From NCBI GenBank assembly GCA_003024175.1, contig MDYQ01000203.1:1-49877 (forward strand): a stretch of DNA of 49,877 nucleotides. The letters run 5' to 3'. The translations under genes and the position numbers were made by a program. This document shows, in pieces, positions 14,125 to 23,801 of the stretch; the first letter of the stretch is position 1, and each line of letters starts with the position of its first letter. Below the pieces are notes generated by a model that worked only from the letters and a program-made list of their open reading frames with translations, was not told where the DNA came from and made no database searches. This DNA is from Planoprotostelium fungivorum (taxonomy: Eukaryota; Evosea; Variosea; Cavosteliida; Cavosteliaceae).

Positions 14125-15374
14125 ATGTCACAACAGCAACAGTTTCCACCCGAGGAACAAGATATCATCATATATGCTCTGTATACCAGCTGTAGTCTGT
14201 CCATGATAGGAACATTATTCATCATCACCACCTTCCTCGTTTTTCCAAAGACAAGGTCAGTCATTAGAATATCACGAGTGATTTAATCATTTCAGAACGT
14301 TTGGAACGCGGCTCATCTTCTTTCTGAGCATATCTGATTTCCTGACATCCTTCTGTTGGTTTCCTTGGGGCTTCAATTTCGACTTCTGTGTCCTTCAGGC
14401 TTCTCTCCTCCATTTTTTTCAGGTGACGTATATGTTCGATGTATGCATGTCAGCTGACGAAATGCAGATCGCATCGTACCTGTGGTCTTTATCCATCGCA
14501 ATATCCCTCTTCCAGGTGACTCTTCGCATTCACCTTTATCTCACCCACATCGTAGGTCTTCTTCCTGGAGAGACAAGAAGAGCCGGAGAAGATCATGACG
14601 ATATATCACCTCATCAACTGGTCTTATCCGCTGGGTATCTCGTCATGTTCGTTCATCTCATCACGCGTTGATGGGTGACCAGTGACTATGGGCATCTGTC
14701 TACTGCAAGAGAAATTCGGTAGCGTCGGGAAATGGTGTTGGATCAAAGACCCCACTGATCCGTTGAGGTGACGTCGTCCATCATGCGCGACACCGACCGG
14801 CACAGATTTACAGTCTACATCCCAGCCATCCTCATCCTCCTCTTCATCGTCATCAACTACATCGCCATCCACATCAAGATGAAGGGATTGAAGTCTGAAT
14901 TCAAAGACACCCTCCTGAGGAAACTGACACTGTACCTCTTGGCCTTCGTCATCTCCCAGTTACCCGCCGTCATCAATTTTATTCAGAACATGAGCGAGCC
15001 AAAGAAACCCATCTTTGTGTTATTCCTCTTGCAAGCCGTATTCCAACCGGCGCAAGGATTATTCAACGCGTTAGTGTGAGTCGATTCTTCTCAGAACGAA
15101 CGTGAACTCTTTCAGTTATGGATTCAACGAGGACGCATTCATCGAACAGTACAGAAAGATGACGAGAAACTGGAAGGTGAAGAAGACGTACAAGAGCCTC
15201 TGTGGTTGTTGGTGTAGAAACAAACAGAGGAGGAGGGGTACAGTCGCTATGGATGAGGAAGAGGTGAGTCTCGATTGTGGTTCTCTGGTTGATGAATTCT
15301 CGCAGGTACCCATCTTCAATTATGATTATCAGTCGGATGAAGACGAAGGAGCTTCAGTGACGATTGTGAGATGA
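14125..15374 (+). CDS. cAMP-receptor-like (class E) seven-transmembrane GPCR
   Basis: Seven exons: 14125-14255, 14296-14422, 14468-14515, 14556-14634, 14683-14767, 14806-15075 and 15116-15374. They join in frame to 332 residues. An in-frame ATG at 13999 would add 42. Seven hydrophobic segments are readable: IIYALYTSCSLSMIGTLFII, LIFFLSISDFLTSFCWF, ASYLWSLSIAISLFQVFFL, TIYHLINWSYPLVTMGICLL, FTVYIPAILILLFIVINYIA, LTLYLLAFVISQLPAVINF and IFVLFLLQAVFQPAQGLFNA. The extracellular WCWI between segments 4 and 5 and the WSYPL of segment 4 are typical of the Dictyostelium cAR/crl family. The cytoplasmic tail is basic, then acidic (YQSDEDEG). A 45-nt GT-AG stretch at about 15264-15308 inside the last exon could be an optional in-frame intron. 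The ligand cannot be read from sequence. Confidence 0.83.
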
Positions 15375-15628
15375 GAGTGGGGGGAAGAGAGAGACGATCA
15401 TCGACCACACTCTTTTGTGTTCCGGTTGGACCTGTGAATAGGACCAACGTGATAAATTTTGTAGTAATGGAAGAGTCTTCTTTGTCCAGAGGAATACCAA
15501 GGACACCATCGTATCATCATTATCATCCCATCATGCCATGATGTACGATATTTCACGAGAAGAATAACATACATGTAATACAGATTCAATATTTATCGTC
15601 ATATCATCCTCTCTCTGAAGATGTTCCA

Positions 15629-15880
15629 TCAGTTTCCGGAGAAGAACTGAGGGTTCGATCCGCCAGACACGCTCGACGCCTTTCCGGGATCGAGAGTGGC
15701 CGTGTATTCGGTGTGAGCTGAGCTGGGTCCTGCCGCCGTTCCTGTCGCTCTGAAGCCTCCAGAGCCAGAGAAGAACTGTGGGTTGGCTCCACCTGACACG
15801 GCCTGAGCTTTTCCGGGGTCAAGGACGGGGGCCTTGTGCTTGGTGTGGGAAGATCCTGGTCCTGCTTGCGTGGGTCTCAT
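15629..15880 (-). CDS. 83-residue protein with two internal repeats
   Basis: Single-exon frame from ATG at 15878-15880 to TGA at 15629-15631. It has two tandem copies of a block of about 35 residues, each with LDPGKA, then VSGG, then NPQFFSG. Aligning the two copies codon by codon, most DNA differences in the conserved block fall at third positions (for example GAC/GAT, AAA/AAG, TCA/TCT, CCA/CCT), which argues that the protein sequence is under selection. It is hydrophilic, rich in Gly, Ser, Pro and Ala, and has no signal peptide or membrane segment. I do not recognise the family. An upstream exon cannot be ruled out because a CAG precedes the ATG closely. Confidence 0.55.
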   Translation of the reverse strand: MRPTQAGPGSSHTKHKAPVLDPGKAQAVSGGANPQFFSGSGGFRATGTAAGPSSAHTEYTATLDPGKASSVSGGSNPQFFSGN

Positions 15881-16144
15881 CTTTGCTGCTGAGAAAATAT
15901 GTTGTTGCAAACGGCACAATGTCTTTCAACTTGAAATTTTACAACCAGATCCCATTCATTGGGCGGACTTCTATCTCGATGTTCTCCAGCGTATGGTCTC
16001 TACTCCCACAAGGTACAATCTCACCGTTGAATGGAGGCGAAGTTGAAGGCCACGAAGCAAGAAAGGTTGAAAATTCCGGAAGCGTTTACGATGGTCTACA
16101 ACGGAGGTGTTTCTCACCTTTCTCGGATTGAACCAGTTTAGAAG

Positions 16145-17362
16145 ATGCAGAGCGACGATCTGATCTGGTCCGTAATTGGAAACAAAGGCTTCTGTTCTTT
16201 CAAAGTAAAGTGAGTCTGTCGAAGGGTCAGGTTGCCATAGGTGTTGATTGCATTATCAGGATCGAGACGACAGCATTCTGCAAGAACGAATACAATGTCA
16301 CTGGACTATGTAACCGTACATCATGCCCGCTGGCTAACAGTCGGTACGCAACAGTTTTAGAGAAGGACGGAGTTTGCTATTTGTACATGAAGACGATCGA
16401 AAGAGCTCATACACCTGTGAGTAACAGAGGTATCATCGTCAGACACTGAAAGAAGACGATAGGCCAAGTTGTGGGAGCGCAAGAAGCTGAGCAAAAACTT
16501 CACGCAAGCTCTCTCACAGATCGATGAGGCCCTGATGTATTGGCCACGACCATTGAAGCAAAAATGTAAAGTGAGACTGGCAAAGATCATGCAGTACCTC
16601 ATCCGATCGAGGAAGTTGTTGAAGACGGAGAGGTGATCGATCATTGAGACACTCGATCTTCATCTTCTCAACATCTTGAAGGAGAGAGCTCGTCGGCATC
16701 AGCCGAAAGATCGATAGAAGAGAGAAGAAGAGAGAGGAGAAAGCAGAGACGGCCGCCAGACTGGAAGACAAGATCCGAGCAGAGTTACTCGCCAGATTGA
16801 AGAAGGTGAAGCAGTGCGAGATTTCTCTTCGTTCTCAACCGTGTCAGGGAGTGACCAACGAAGATGAGATCGTCAACATCGAAGGTGCATTCAACAAGTT
16901 GATGGAAGAGGGAGAGGACGAAGAGAAGTTGATGGACGTCGACCTCGTCGGAGATGATGAATCAGGTGAAGACACCATCACAACATCTCATTCTCATCCG
17001 CGTGCAGATCTCGAGGATGATGAAGAGCAAGAAGAGGGAGAAGAAGAGGAAGAAGAAGAAGAGCCTTACGAAGAGGATGAGCCCATCGAGGAAGTCGAAG
17101 AACCCTTCATCGAATACGACAGTGACTTGGAAGACGGTGAGAGAAGATTCAACTCGCACACTGAAGAGAGCAGTCGAAGCGGAGAGCATAGTCAAGAAGA
17201 AGGGAGCGAGACCAGCTCCCCCCGCCGCCTCCAAGAAAAAGAAGAAGGGTGAGCTCTCGTTAGAGAATCGTAGATCATGATTCACACGCAACAGGAGAAG
17301 CGGAGATCGAAATCGAGTACGAAGAGCCGGAGGGAAGACAGATGCAGAGAAACAGACGATAA
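16145..17362 (+). CDS. MAK16: Ribosome biogenesis protein MAK16
   Basis: Nucleolar factor needed for 60S ribosomal subunit assembly. Eight exons: 16145-16209, 16260-16416, 16463-16632, 16682-16805, 16848-16965, 17008-17136, 17174-17248 and 17295-17362. They give 301 residues, matching the usual 300 or so. The N-terminus [19 protein letters not shown] and the Cys cluster [20 protein letters not shown] fit the conserved MAK16 domain, with [13 protein letters not shown] following. A basic helix ([18 protein letters not shown]) comes next, then a long Glu/Asp stretch, and the family's C-terminal [11 protein letters not shown]. The acidic region is the reason several overlapping frames stay open here. 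The gene is convergent with the Zn2Cys6 gene, 160 bp away. Confidence 0.96.
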
Positions 17363-17522
17363 ATTTTCATGTGAATCGAAATTCGATCTTCACCCAAGTT
17401 TTATTTTGTCTTCGGTCGCTCTCTCGCCGCACGCAGTACAGGAGAGTCTTAGAGGAGAATCTTTATCCTCCCGTGAAGCTCCTTCGAGTGACACTCGCCG
17501 TCAGATGTAGAGAGGCGAATTT

Positions 17523-19103
17523 TTATGGGTTGGAGTGCATCTTGTGCAGTACCTCAATGGAAGGAATGAACGAGCCGTAGAATATGACCGGCATGTTGAA
17601 CGTATCTCGCTTCACCGTGACCGACATAACACCTGCACCCTATCAGCACAACGGAGACAAAGTGATGGCTCACAATCTATGTAGCCTTCCTCCTGTTCGC
17701 TGACGGGATTCTTGCGGTAAGACAGGGGAAGGTTCTGTTCGTTATTCCAGATTTTCAACTGAAGAGCGTCACACGGATAGGACACCGTGGCCTCTCACCT
17801 CTACGGGGAACATGTTGAACTTCTCGTGGCAGTGCATGATCCTCTCCCTGACGATCTATATTCCATCAGATGGATTCAACGAAGAAAAAAAAGCGCAACC
17901 GAGTGACTCACTTTTGAATCGAACGTCTGGGGATATCTGAAGGCCTCCAGCAGGAGGAAGCGATCGTAATGCATGGGAAGTGGTTCGGAGAATCCGGTGA
18001 AATCTCGATACGCTTGGTTGGCGTGGTATACGATACCGAATTGCAGCCAGATGATACACGGCGTGTCCGTCTCGTTCGAACTATGGATGCAATTCTGTGC
18101 AAAGTCATCATGTGATGCAATCATCATGTCATGGATATAGAAGATGTCTGTGAAGAAGGCAGTTCACCTGCAGGTGATTGAGAAATTCTGTTCTCATCTG
18201 TGTGGCCTGATCGGGAGATATGAACTTGACCACCTGAGATCTCTTCTCTTTGAAGCCGGCGGCGAATAGATTGATCTCTTCGATGTCACGCTCCGTACAC
18301 CATCCCCTGTGTCACATATTAAGACAGGAGACGATGATGCGATGTGAATGAGATGGCTCACATGGAGAGGGCGTGTTTAAGATATCGCTGTTGGTCACCT
18401 TTGACATCCAGTCTCGTATCGTATGGATCGCTCGCTTCATCTGATACGAAGTCAGGGGCAGGTGCAATTCTGCATTGCATCAGACACACCGATGGCAAAC
18501 GATTCTGGGAAATAATTAGAGAGATAACTCAACAGAGAATCGAAGTAAGCGGCAGCGTTCGTTGACAGTCCACCCTGAAGTGAATTGCTGTCGCCGTGAG
18601 ATATAATCAGATGAAGTCACCCACCTCTCCACCTTGTCGGACGAGAAACTCTGAAAGAAGGTGAATTTCGTTTGACACAGAGCTGGATGTGACTCACTGT
18701 GATTGTCGATGAAGATAAGATGTTGGAAAAGGATTTGACGAGAAAATCTCTTTCCATGGAGAATGTAGGTTCTTCTTGTGGTTCACTTGATAGCATGGTC
18801 GGTGATGGTGATTCACCGTAATCTGATGAAGACTGAACAGTAGAGCTCTATGGACATTCTCACCTATTGGAAACTCGACCTTTTGTTTCTTTCTCCCTCT
18901 TTTTTTCGGTTCGCTATCGGAACATGTGGCCATCCTGTTGACACACCGAGTGCAAGGTCGTTCTGTCTATGATTATCACGGCACTTGGTCAGTTGTCGTC
19001 TACCTGGTCCACAGGATACGTGAGATTTTCTACAATTATCACAAGCTGTGATTTGTTTGGGCTTGAGGGCTTTCTGTTCTGTTGTCTGATTGGAATCCAT
19101 CAT
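17523..19103 (-). CDS. Zn2Cys6 binuclear-cluster transcription factor with PAS-like domain (ERT1/AcuK-like)
   Basis: DNA-binding regulator. Start ATG at 19101-19103. First exons are 19103-19004, 18962-18880 and 18832-18698, followed by about seven more to the stop at 17523-17525. Joining exons 1 and 2 gives CDNCRKSHVSCGPERPCTRC and then VNRMATC: the exact CX2CX6CX5CX2CX6C spacing of the Zn2Cys6 cluster. A basic linker KKRGRKKQ follows. The C-terminal half includes WLQFGIVYHANQAYRDFTGF, which looks like a PAS fold, and ends in VTVKRDTFNMPVIFYGSFIP. Zn2Cys6 plus C-terminal PAS is the layout of the fungal gluconeogenesis activators ERT1 and AcuK; function here is inferred only. An apparent 20-nt intron near 18480 resolves as a 49-nt intron that keeps the frame. 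Confidence 0.85.
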
Positions 19104-19474
19104 CTTGTGCTCATGATGTGATGGTTGACTTTTGCTCCTCTCCTGTCGTTCCGAACTGACAAACAATTGAAGCTTCAGAAACTTCCAATCTATCCCTGGG
19201 TGTGACCTCTTATTTGTTATTATACCCCAACAAGGCAGGTTCCTCTATTACGAGTGGGTGAGATCAGTCTGTAATCCGGTGCACCAAGACCATCGGATTT
19301 GCAAATACTGGCCGATCCGCTTCAATAAAGAAGCGTAAATGGTCGACTTCTTTTCAAGAACCTTGGGCAAGTTCTCGAATGTTCCTTATTCCATACTTCT
19401 GGTTGATGGGAGATTTTGCCTCAGAAGGCTTTATCACATCGTCTCGACCAATGTGACATTTTGAAACAAACTGT
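19104..19474. other. Intergenic, no gene seen
   Basis: Lies between the start of the Zn2Cys6 gene and the stop of the cyclophilin gene, both on the minus strand. It should contain the promoter of the former and the 3' end of the latter. No exon with consistent splice sites or RNA gene was found. Confidence 0.5.
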
Positions 19475-20877
19475 TTATTTGCCACCGAACATCCTGGCGA
19501 ACACTTGTTGCTGCTTCTTCTTCTCATCCTCCTCCCTCTGCTTCAGCTTTCTGAACTCGACCTGCGCTCTACTCAGCCTTACATCACAATTAAGCCTCTC
19601 ACCTGCACGGCCTTGTCGTTGGGCTCAGCCTTGGCGGCACGGTTGAGATAGTCCTTTGCTACGTCGAGGTTATTCTGGTTGAAGTAACCCTGGTAGGCTC
19701 TGAACAGAGCCTTCGAGTTCTCCGGTTGCGTCTTCAAGACCTGCCGAATTTAACGGTCGGATCCTCTCACACTCTCCACACCTCCTCGCACTCCGAGATA
19801 GCCGTGTCGTTGTCGTTATCCTTCAAAGAGGCTGCCGCCGTGTTGAGTCTGAGTGTGGCGGCTAATTCTGCGTTTGAAGAGGGAAGGTACAAGAGGGCCT
19901 GGACGTTTGTTCATACAGTGACGCATCTTATTTCTCACCTTTTGGTATTTGGCCACGGCTTCGGTGTAGGAGCCCTTCTTGAATGAATCGTTACCGAAAG
20001 ACTTGATCTTCTCTGCTGCCTCTGCCTTCTGTTCGTCGGTTTCGATTCCACAATCGTCTGTGGATCATCAGAATGATGATGTGACATCATGTGATGCACG
20101 AGAGAATGGGAAGGTACACACCGGGGAAATCGGTGTAGATGTCTCCGTCGTTGAACAGGGTCTTGGGATCGATCTCTCCACAATCAGAAATGACGACGGC
20201 CAGTTTTGGCTTATCGGACGATTCAGTGGGCAAGTTCTCTATCTTTCGAACGATGTGGTAGCCACTGAGCACGGTACCTGTGATCGTCTCAGTTCGATGG
20301 TGTACATCGTATTGCTGCATTCACCGAACACGACGTGCTTTCCGTTCAAGTGAGGTGTAGACACTGTGGTGACAAAGAACTGAGAGCCGTTCGTGTTGGC
20401 TCCGGCATTGGCCATGGACAGCAGTCCCTGTCGAGTGTGATCCCTGACGAAAGCCTCATCTGAAAGAGTTGAGAGGTGCGAGAGAAGAAGATTTTCACCT
20501 TCAAACTTCTCGCCGTAGATGGATTGGCCTCCGGTGCCATTGTGATTCGTGAAATCACCTCCCTGGATCATGAAACTAGATCGACGATCAATTGTTGATT
20601 CGTCAACGAGGGGAGGTCTTACGCTTTGATGACTCTGTGGAAAGAGGAGCCCTTGTAGGACAGAGGGATGCCTGCCTCGGTGGATCCCTTCTCTCCGGTG
20701 CAGAGAGCGCGAAAGTTCTCTACTGTACGAGGGACTTGGTCCTTGAACAGACTCATTACGATTCTACCAGCTGCGGAAGATCAGAAACGAGGAGGCGTCA
20801 GATCGGAGAGAGTCACCATTCTGACCGCCGATTGTGATGTCGAAGAAAACGGCGGGTTGGTCCTTGTAGCTAGTCAT
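19475..20877 (-). CDS. PPID: CYP40-type peptidyl-prolyl isomerase (cyclophilin plus TPR)
   Basis: Prolyl isomerase that, in the CYP40 family, docks to Hsp90 through a C-terminal TPR domain. Start ATG 20875-20877 ([19 protein letters not shown]), stop 19475-19477. The cyclophilin domain shows [73 protein letters not shown] and [10 protein letters not shown], so the catalytic Arg, the Gln and the Phe of the active site are in place. After a linker, the TPR region reads [38 protein letters not shown] and [20 protein letters not shown]. The tail is [20 protein letters not shown], which ends in MFGGK as in the family. The final exon junction (about 19570-19610) does not resolve cleanly with GT-AG in frame. 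An AATAAA overlaps the stop codon. Confidence 0.93.
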
Positions 20878-21233
20878 GTCTGATTGGATGACGGATGTGA
20901 TGCGGTTGACTTTTTCTGGCACGTTTACACACCGCCATTCTGAATCGCAGCAAAAAAAAGTGAATATCACGGAAATCTCCACATAATAAATAGGTGACCT
21001 GCTGCGATCCTCATAGACTATCACTCTGTGCTCTGACCATATATATCTCAGCTCGTAGAATGATGATCTGTTAAGTTGCTGATTTGTCGTTTGTAGACTG
21101 GAGCCAAATTAGGATTCTCAGCCTAAGCCCCGAGTGGACTGATGATGCGTTGGTCTGCGCGTTTAACAGACAGTGCGTACATATTCTACCCATGCAGCTG
21201 ATAGAATATCAGGTTTCCCTCTGATTGAAGACC
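20878..21233. promoter_or_regulatory. Divergent promoter region between CYP40 and the lebercilin-like gene
   Basis: Head-to-head spacing of 356 bp. It includes an AT-rich run with TATATATCTC near 21040, but no motif here is strong enough to name. No coding exon supported. Confidence 0.45.
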
Positions 21234-23731
21234 ATGTATACACCACCTGAAGATGGTGTTGCAGAAGAAATATTCGAAGAACAGTTATTTGATAACGATG
21301 ATTATATAGAGGAGATACATGACGCTATATCACCACCCATACACATTCAGTCATCAAATCACGTTGAAGCAACGGACGATCAAGAGATAGCGGAGACGAT
21401 CGACCTCAAAGACTCTCCAAGAGACGGTCATTCGACGGAAGAATCAGTAGAAGAACATCAGGTGGATCAATATCGTTGTTCGTAGATTGATTTATCTGAT
21501 AGGAAGTCATTGAAAAGAAGGTGCGAAAACGTTAATATTCGCTGTTGGACCTGTCGTATTCACTTTGATATAGGAGAATGAAGATGTTTTAGAGGATATA
21601 ATTATTGTGGAAGAGGAGAAGGAGGATCTTGAGAAGGACGACGAGGACGACGAGGATGAGGAAGAGACGAAACAAGATGAACAAGACAAGAGAGAAGAGA
21701 AGAAAGAGAAGAAGGAAGAGAAGGAGATGAAGCAGGAAGAAGAGGATGATGAAGAAAGTGAGGAGGAAGAGGAGGAAGAGGAAGATCAAGAAGACAGCGA
21801 CGAAGAGGAGAGCGATGACGAAAGCGAAGAGGAGAGCGAGAGCGAAGAAGAGGAGGAAGAGGTGAAGGTTCAATACGAGATGAAGAGCTAATGATCATAC
21901 ATAGGTAGACGATACCACACCAAAGGCTCCTACTATAGAACATGAAGTTTCCAGAGAGATGAGAATAGAGAGAAGAGAACATTCGGTCACCGGGGAACCT
22001 GCGAGGAATACTGCATCACCCTTAATATCGCATCGTCTGCAAGAAAATGCCAAGAGGAGCGAACTATTCACACTTCCACGGACCGAAACCACAGCACCAC
22101 TCATGGTCAAGAAATCTCTCACACAAGCAGACATTCAAAAGATCACCGTGAGTGAATGTACGCATGCCTATGGTGTTCATATTATCATCAGAACTCCGCA
22201 ACACAGTTACAGAGCGCAATGGCGGCTCTCTTACCATTAAATCGTTTGGAGAGCCCCGATTCTAGTGATGTGGAGGACGAGGTAGAAGACAAGCCACTCG
22301 ACCGGCTGCCACCACCCCGCAGTAAAATCGTCCCGAGAGACATATCTCCCTCCAAGATACCCACCTTCACGAGAACTCTCCCCACCCTGCAGCAGGCGCA
22401 GAATCGTAGGCCCAGACCGAGTTATTCTTCTGAAGAAGATGATATGTCGAAACCGCGAGCTAAGCAGGAGAAGAAGAACGCCCCCATGGAAGGCACGAGG
22501 CAGATAATGGGGCCGATAGGGTCAGACGACCTTCGAAGATACCACGACATGATCAAAGAGAGGGACAAGGAGATCGAACGGTTGAGAATCGAGGTGAAGG
22601 CAACGAGAAGATGGGAGATTGACGTAGAAAGGTGAAAACGATGTCGGTGATACAGATCAGACAAGACAAGGCCATCAAGACCATGGACCATCAGAAGGGG
22701 GATCTTCCCAGAATGTTGAAGGAAACGATGGAAGAACTTCGCGTTTACAAAGAGAAGACGAGAGAGATGAGAGAGCAGCACGCACAGGATCAGAAGCTAC
22801 TGAAAGCCACGCACGAGGAGATGGTGGATCTGAGGAGGAAGTTGATCATTCAAGATGAGGCCATTCGACAGAAGAAGATCGATCCGGCGAAAATTCAAAC
22901 GAAAAAGGATAAGAGAGAGCACACGATGGATTACCTTACTAAGAAGTTGAAAGTGAGTCAATGCAGAGGAGGAGATCTGAAAAGGATTTGTAGGAAAAGG
23001 AGAAAGATGAGAAGAAGCGGAATAAGATCATTCAAGACCTACGAGACGAGAACACACGACTGAAAGCCGACGTCGTACGTAGCTTAGAAGCTTATTCAAA
23101 ACAATCCGTCAAGATATCCGAGCCAACGACACGCATTCGCCCACCAGCAGAGCCTCAAAGAACGGATCCTCTACCCGCAGTAATACAGAAATCTGAAGCT
23201 GTTCAACCACCGGCATCCACTCAATCCCTTCCTCCCCTTCCAAAAAGAATCGAAAAGCCGGTGGTGAAGCCTATGGAAGAGAGGAAAACCATAGATGTGG
23301 CAGAGACGCAAAAGAGTAATCAGAATCTGCGCGTCTACACAGAGATCCAAGTCGCTGCACTCACACCGAATCCAATGCCAGCAGAGAGTACGAGTCAAGT
23401 CGTCAATACGAGCAGTGGAGCATCGTTCAAATTTTCCTTCATCAACCCAAACAACGCGAACACTGTTAACAAAGGACCTGCTCGGCCAGATCTCCTCAAC
23501 CCATTCAAAAAATTGACGGAGAGCACTACAACTCCCCTCCTGCCCGCCAACGATACGAAAACACAGGGTAACTCCTTCACTGCACAGAAACCAACCTCAT
23601 TCCTTCCCTCCATCACCTCTGGTGGCGACAATTCGAAGCCCAGCTGGTTGGGTGGGAAGCCTGAGCAGAATGATCCAATGAAACCTCCTGGCTTCACCTT
23701 CAAACGGCCTGAGAGACATAAATTTTTGTGA
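21234..23731 (+). CDS. Lebercilin (LCA5)-like coiled-coil protein with acidic N-terminus
   Basis: Seven exons join in one frame: 21234-21461, 21503-21520, 21574-21861, 21905-22147, 22192-22631, 22661-22952 and 22994-23731. They give 748 residues. The N-terminal 180 residues are extremely acidic, with an almost pure Glu/Asp/Ser run in exon 3. A central coiled coil (exons 5 to 7) reads RRWEIDVERQDKAIKTMDHQ, then MLKETMEELRVYKEKTREMR and YLTKKLKEKEKDEKKRNKII. This has the spacing and key residues of the lebercilin domain, which is found in ciliary transport proteins. The C-terminal 200 residues are Pro/Ser/Thr-rich with several short FKFSF, NPFKK and PPGFTFKR pieces. The domain call is by recognition, not by search; an unrelated coiled coil is the alternative. 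One intron is only 29 nt. Confidence 0.62.
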
Positions 23732-23801
23732 ATACATAATTTTAATCAAATTACGTTGTAGATCCGATTCTCGAAGGCGGACACACATCTGTCGATGCGA
23801 C

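Noticed and set aside
18461-18490. Apparent 20-nt intron in the Zn2Cys6 gene
   Set aside because: Using the next acceptor gives a normal 49-nt intron and keeps the frame of the downstream exon (DEASDPYDTRLDVKG), so the mini-intron is not needed.
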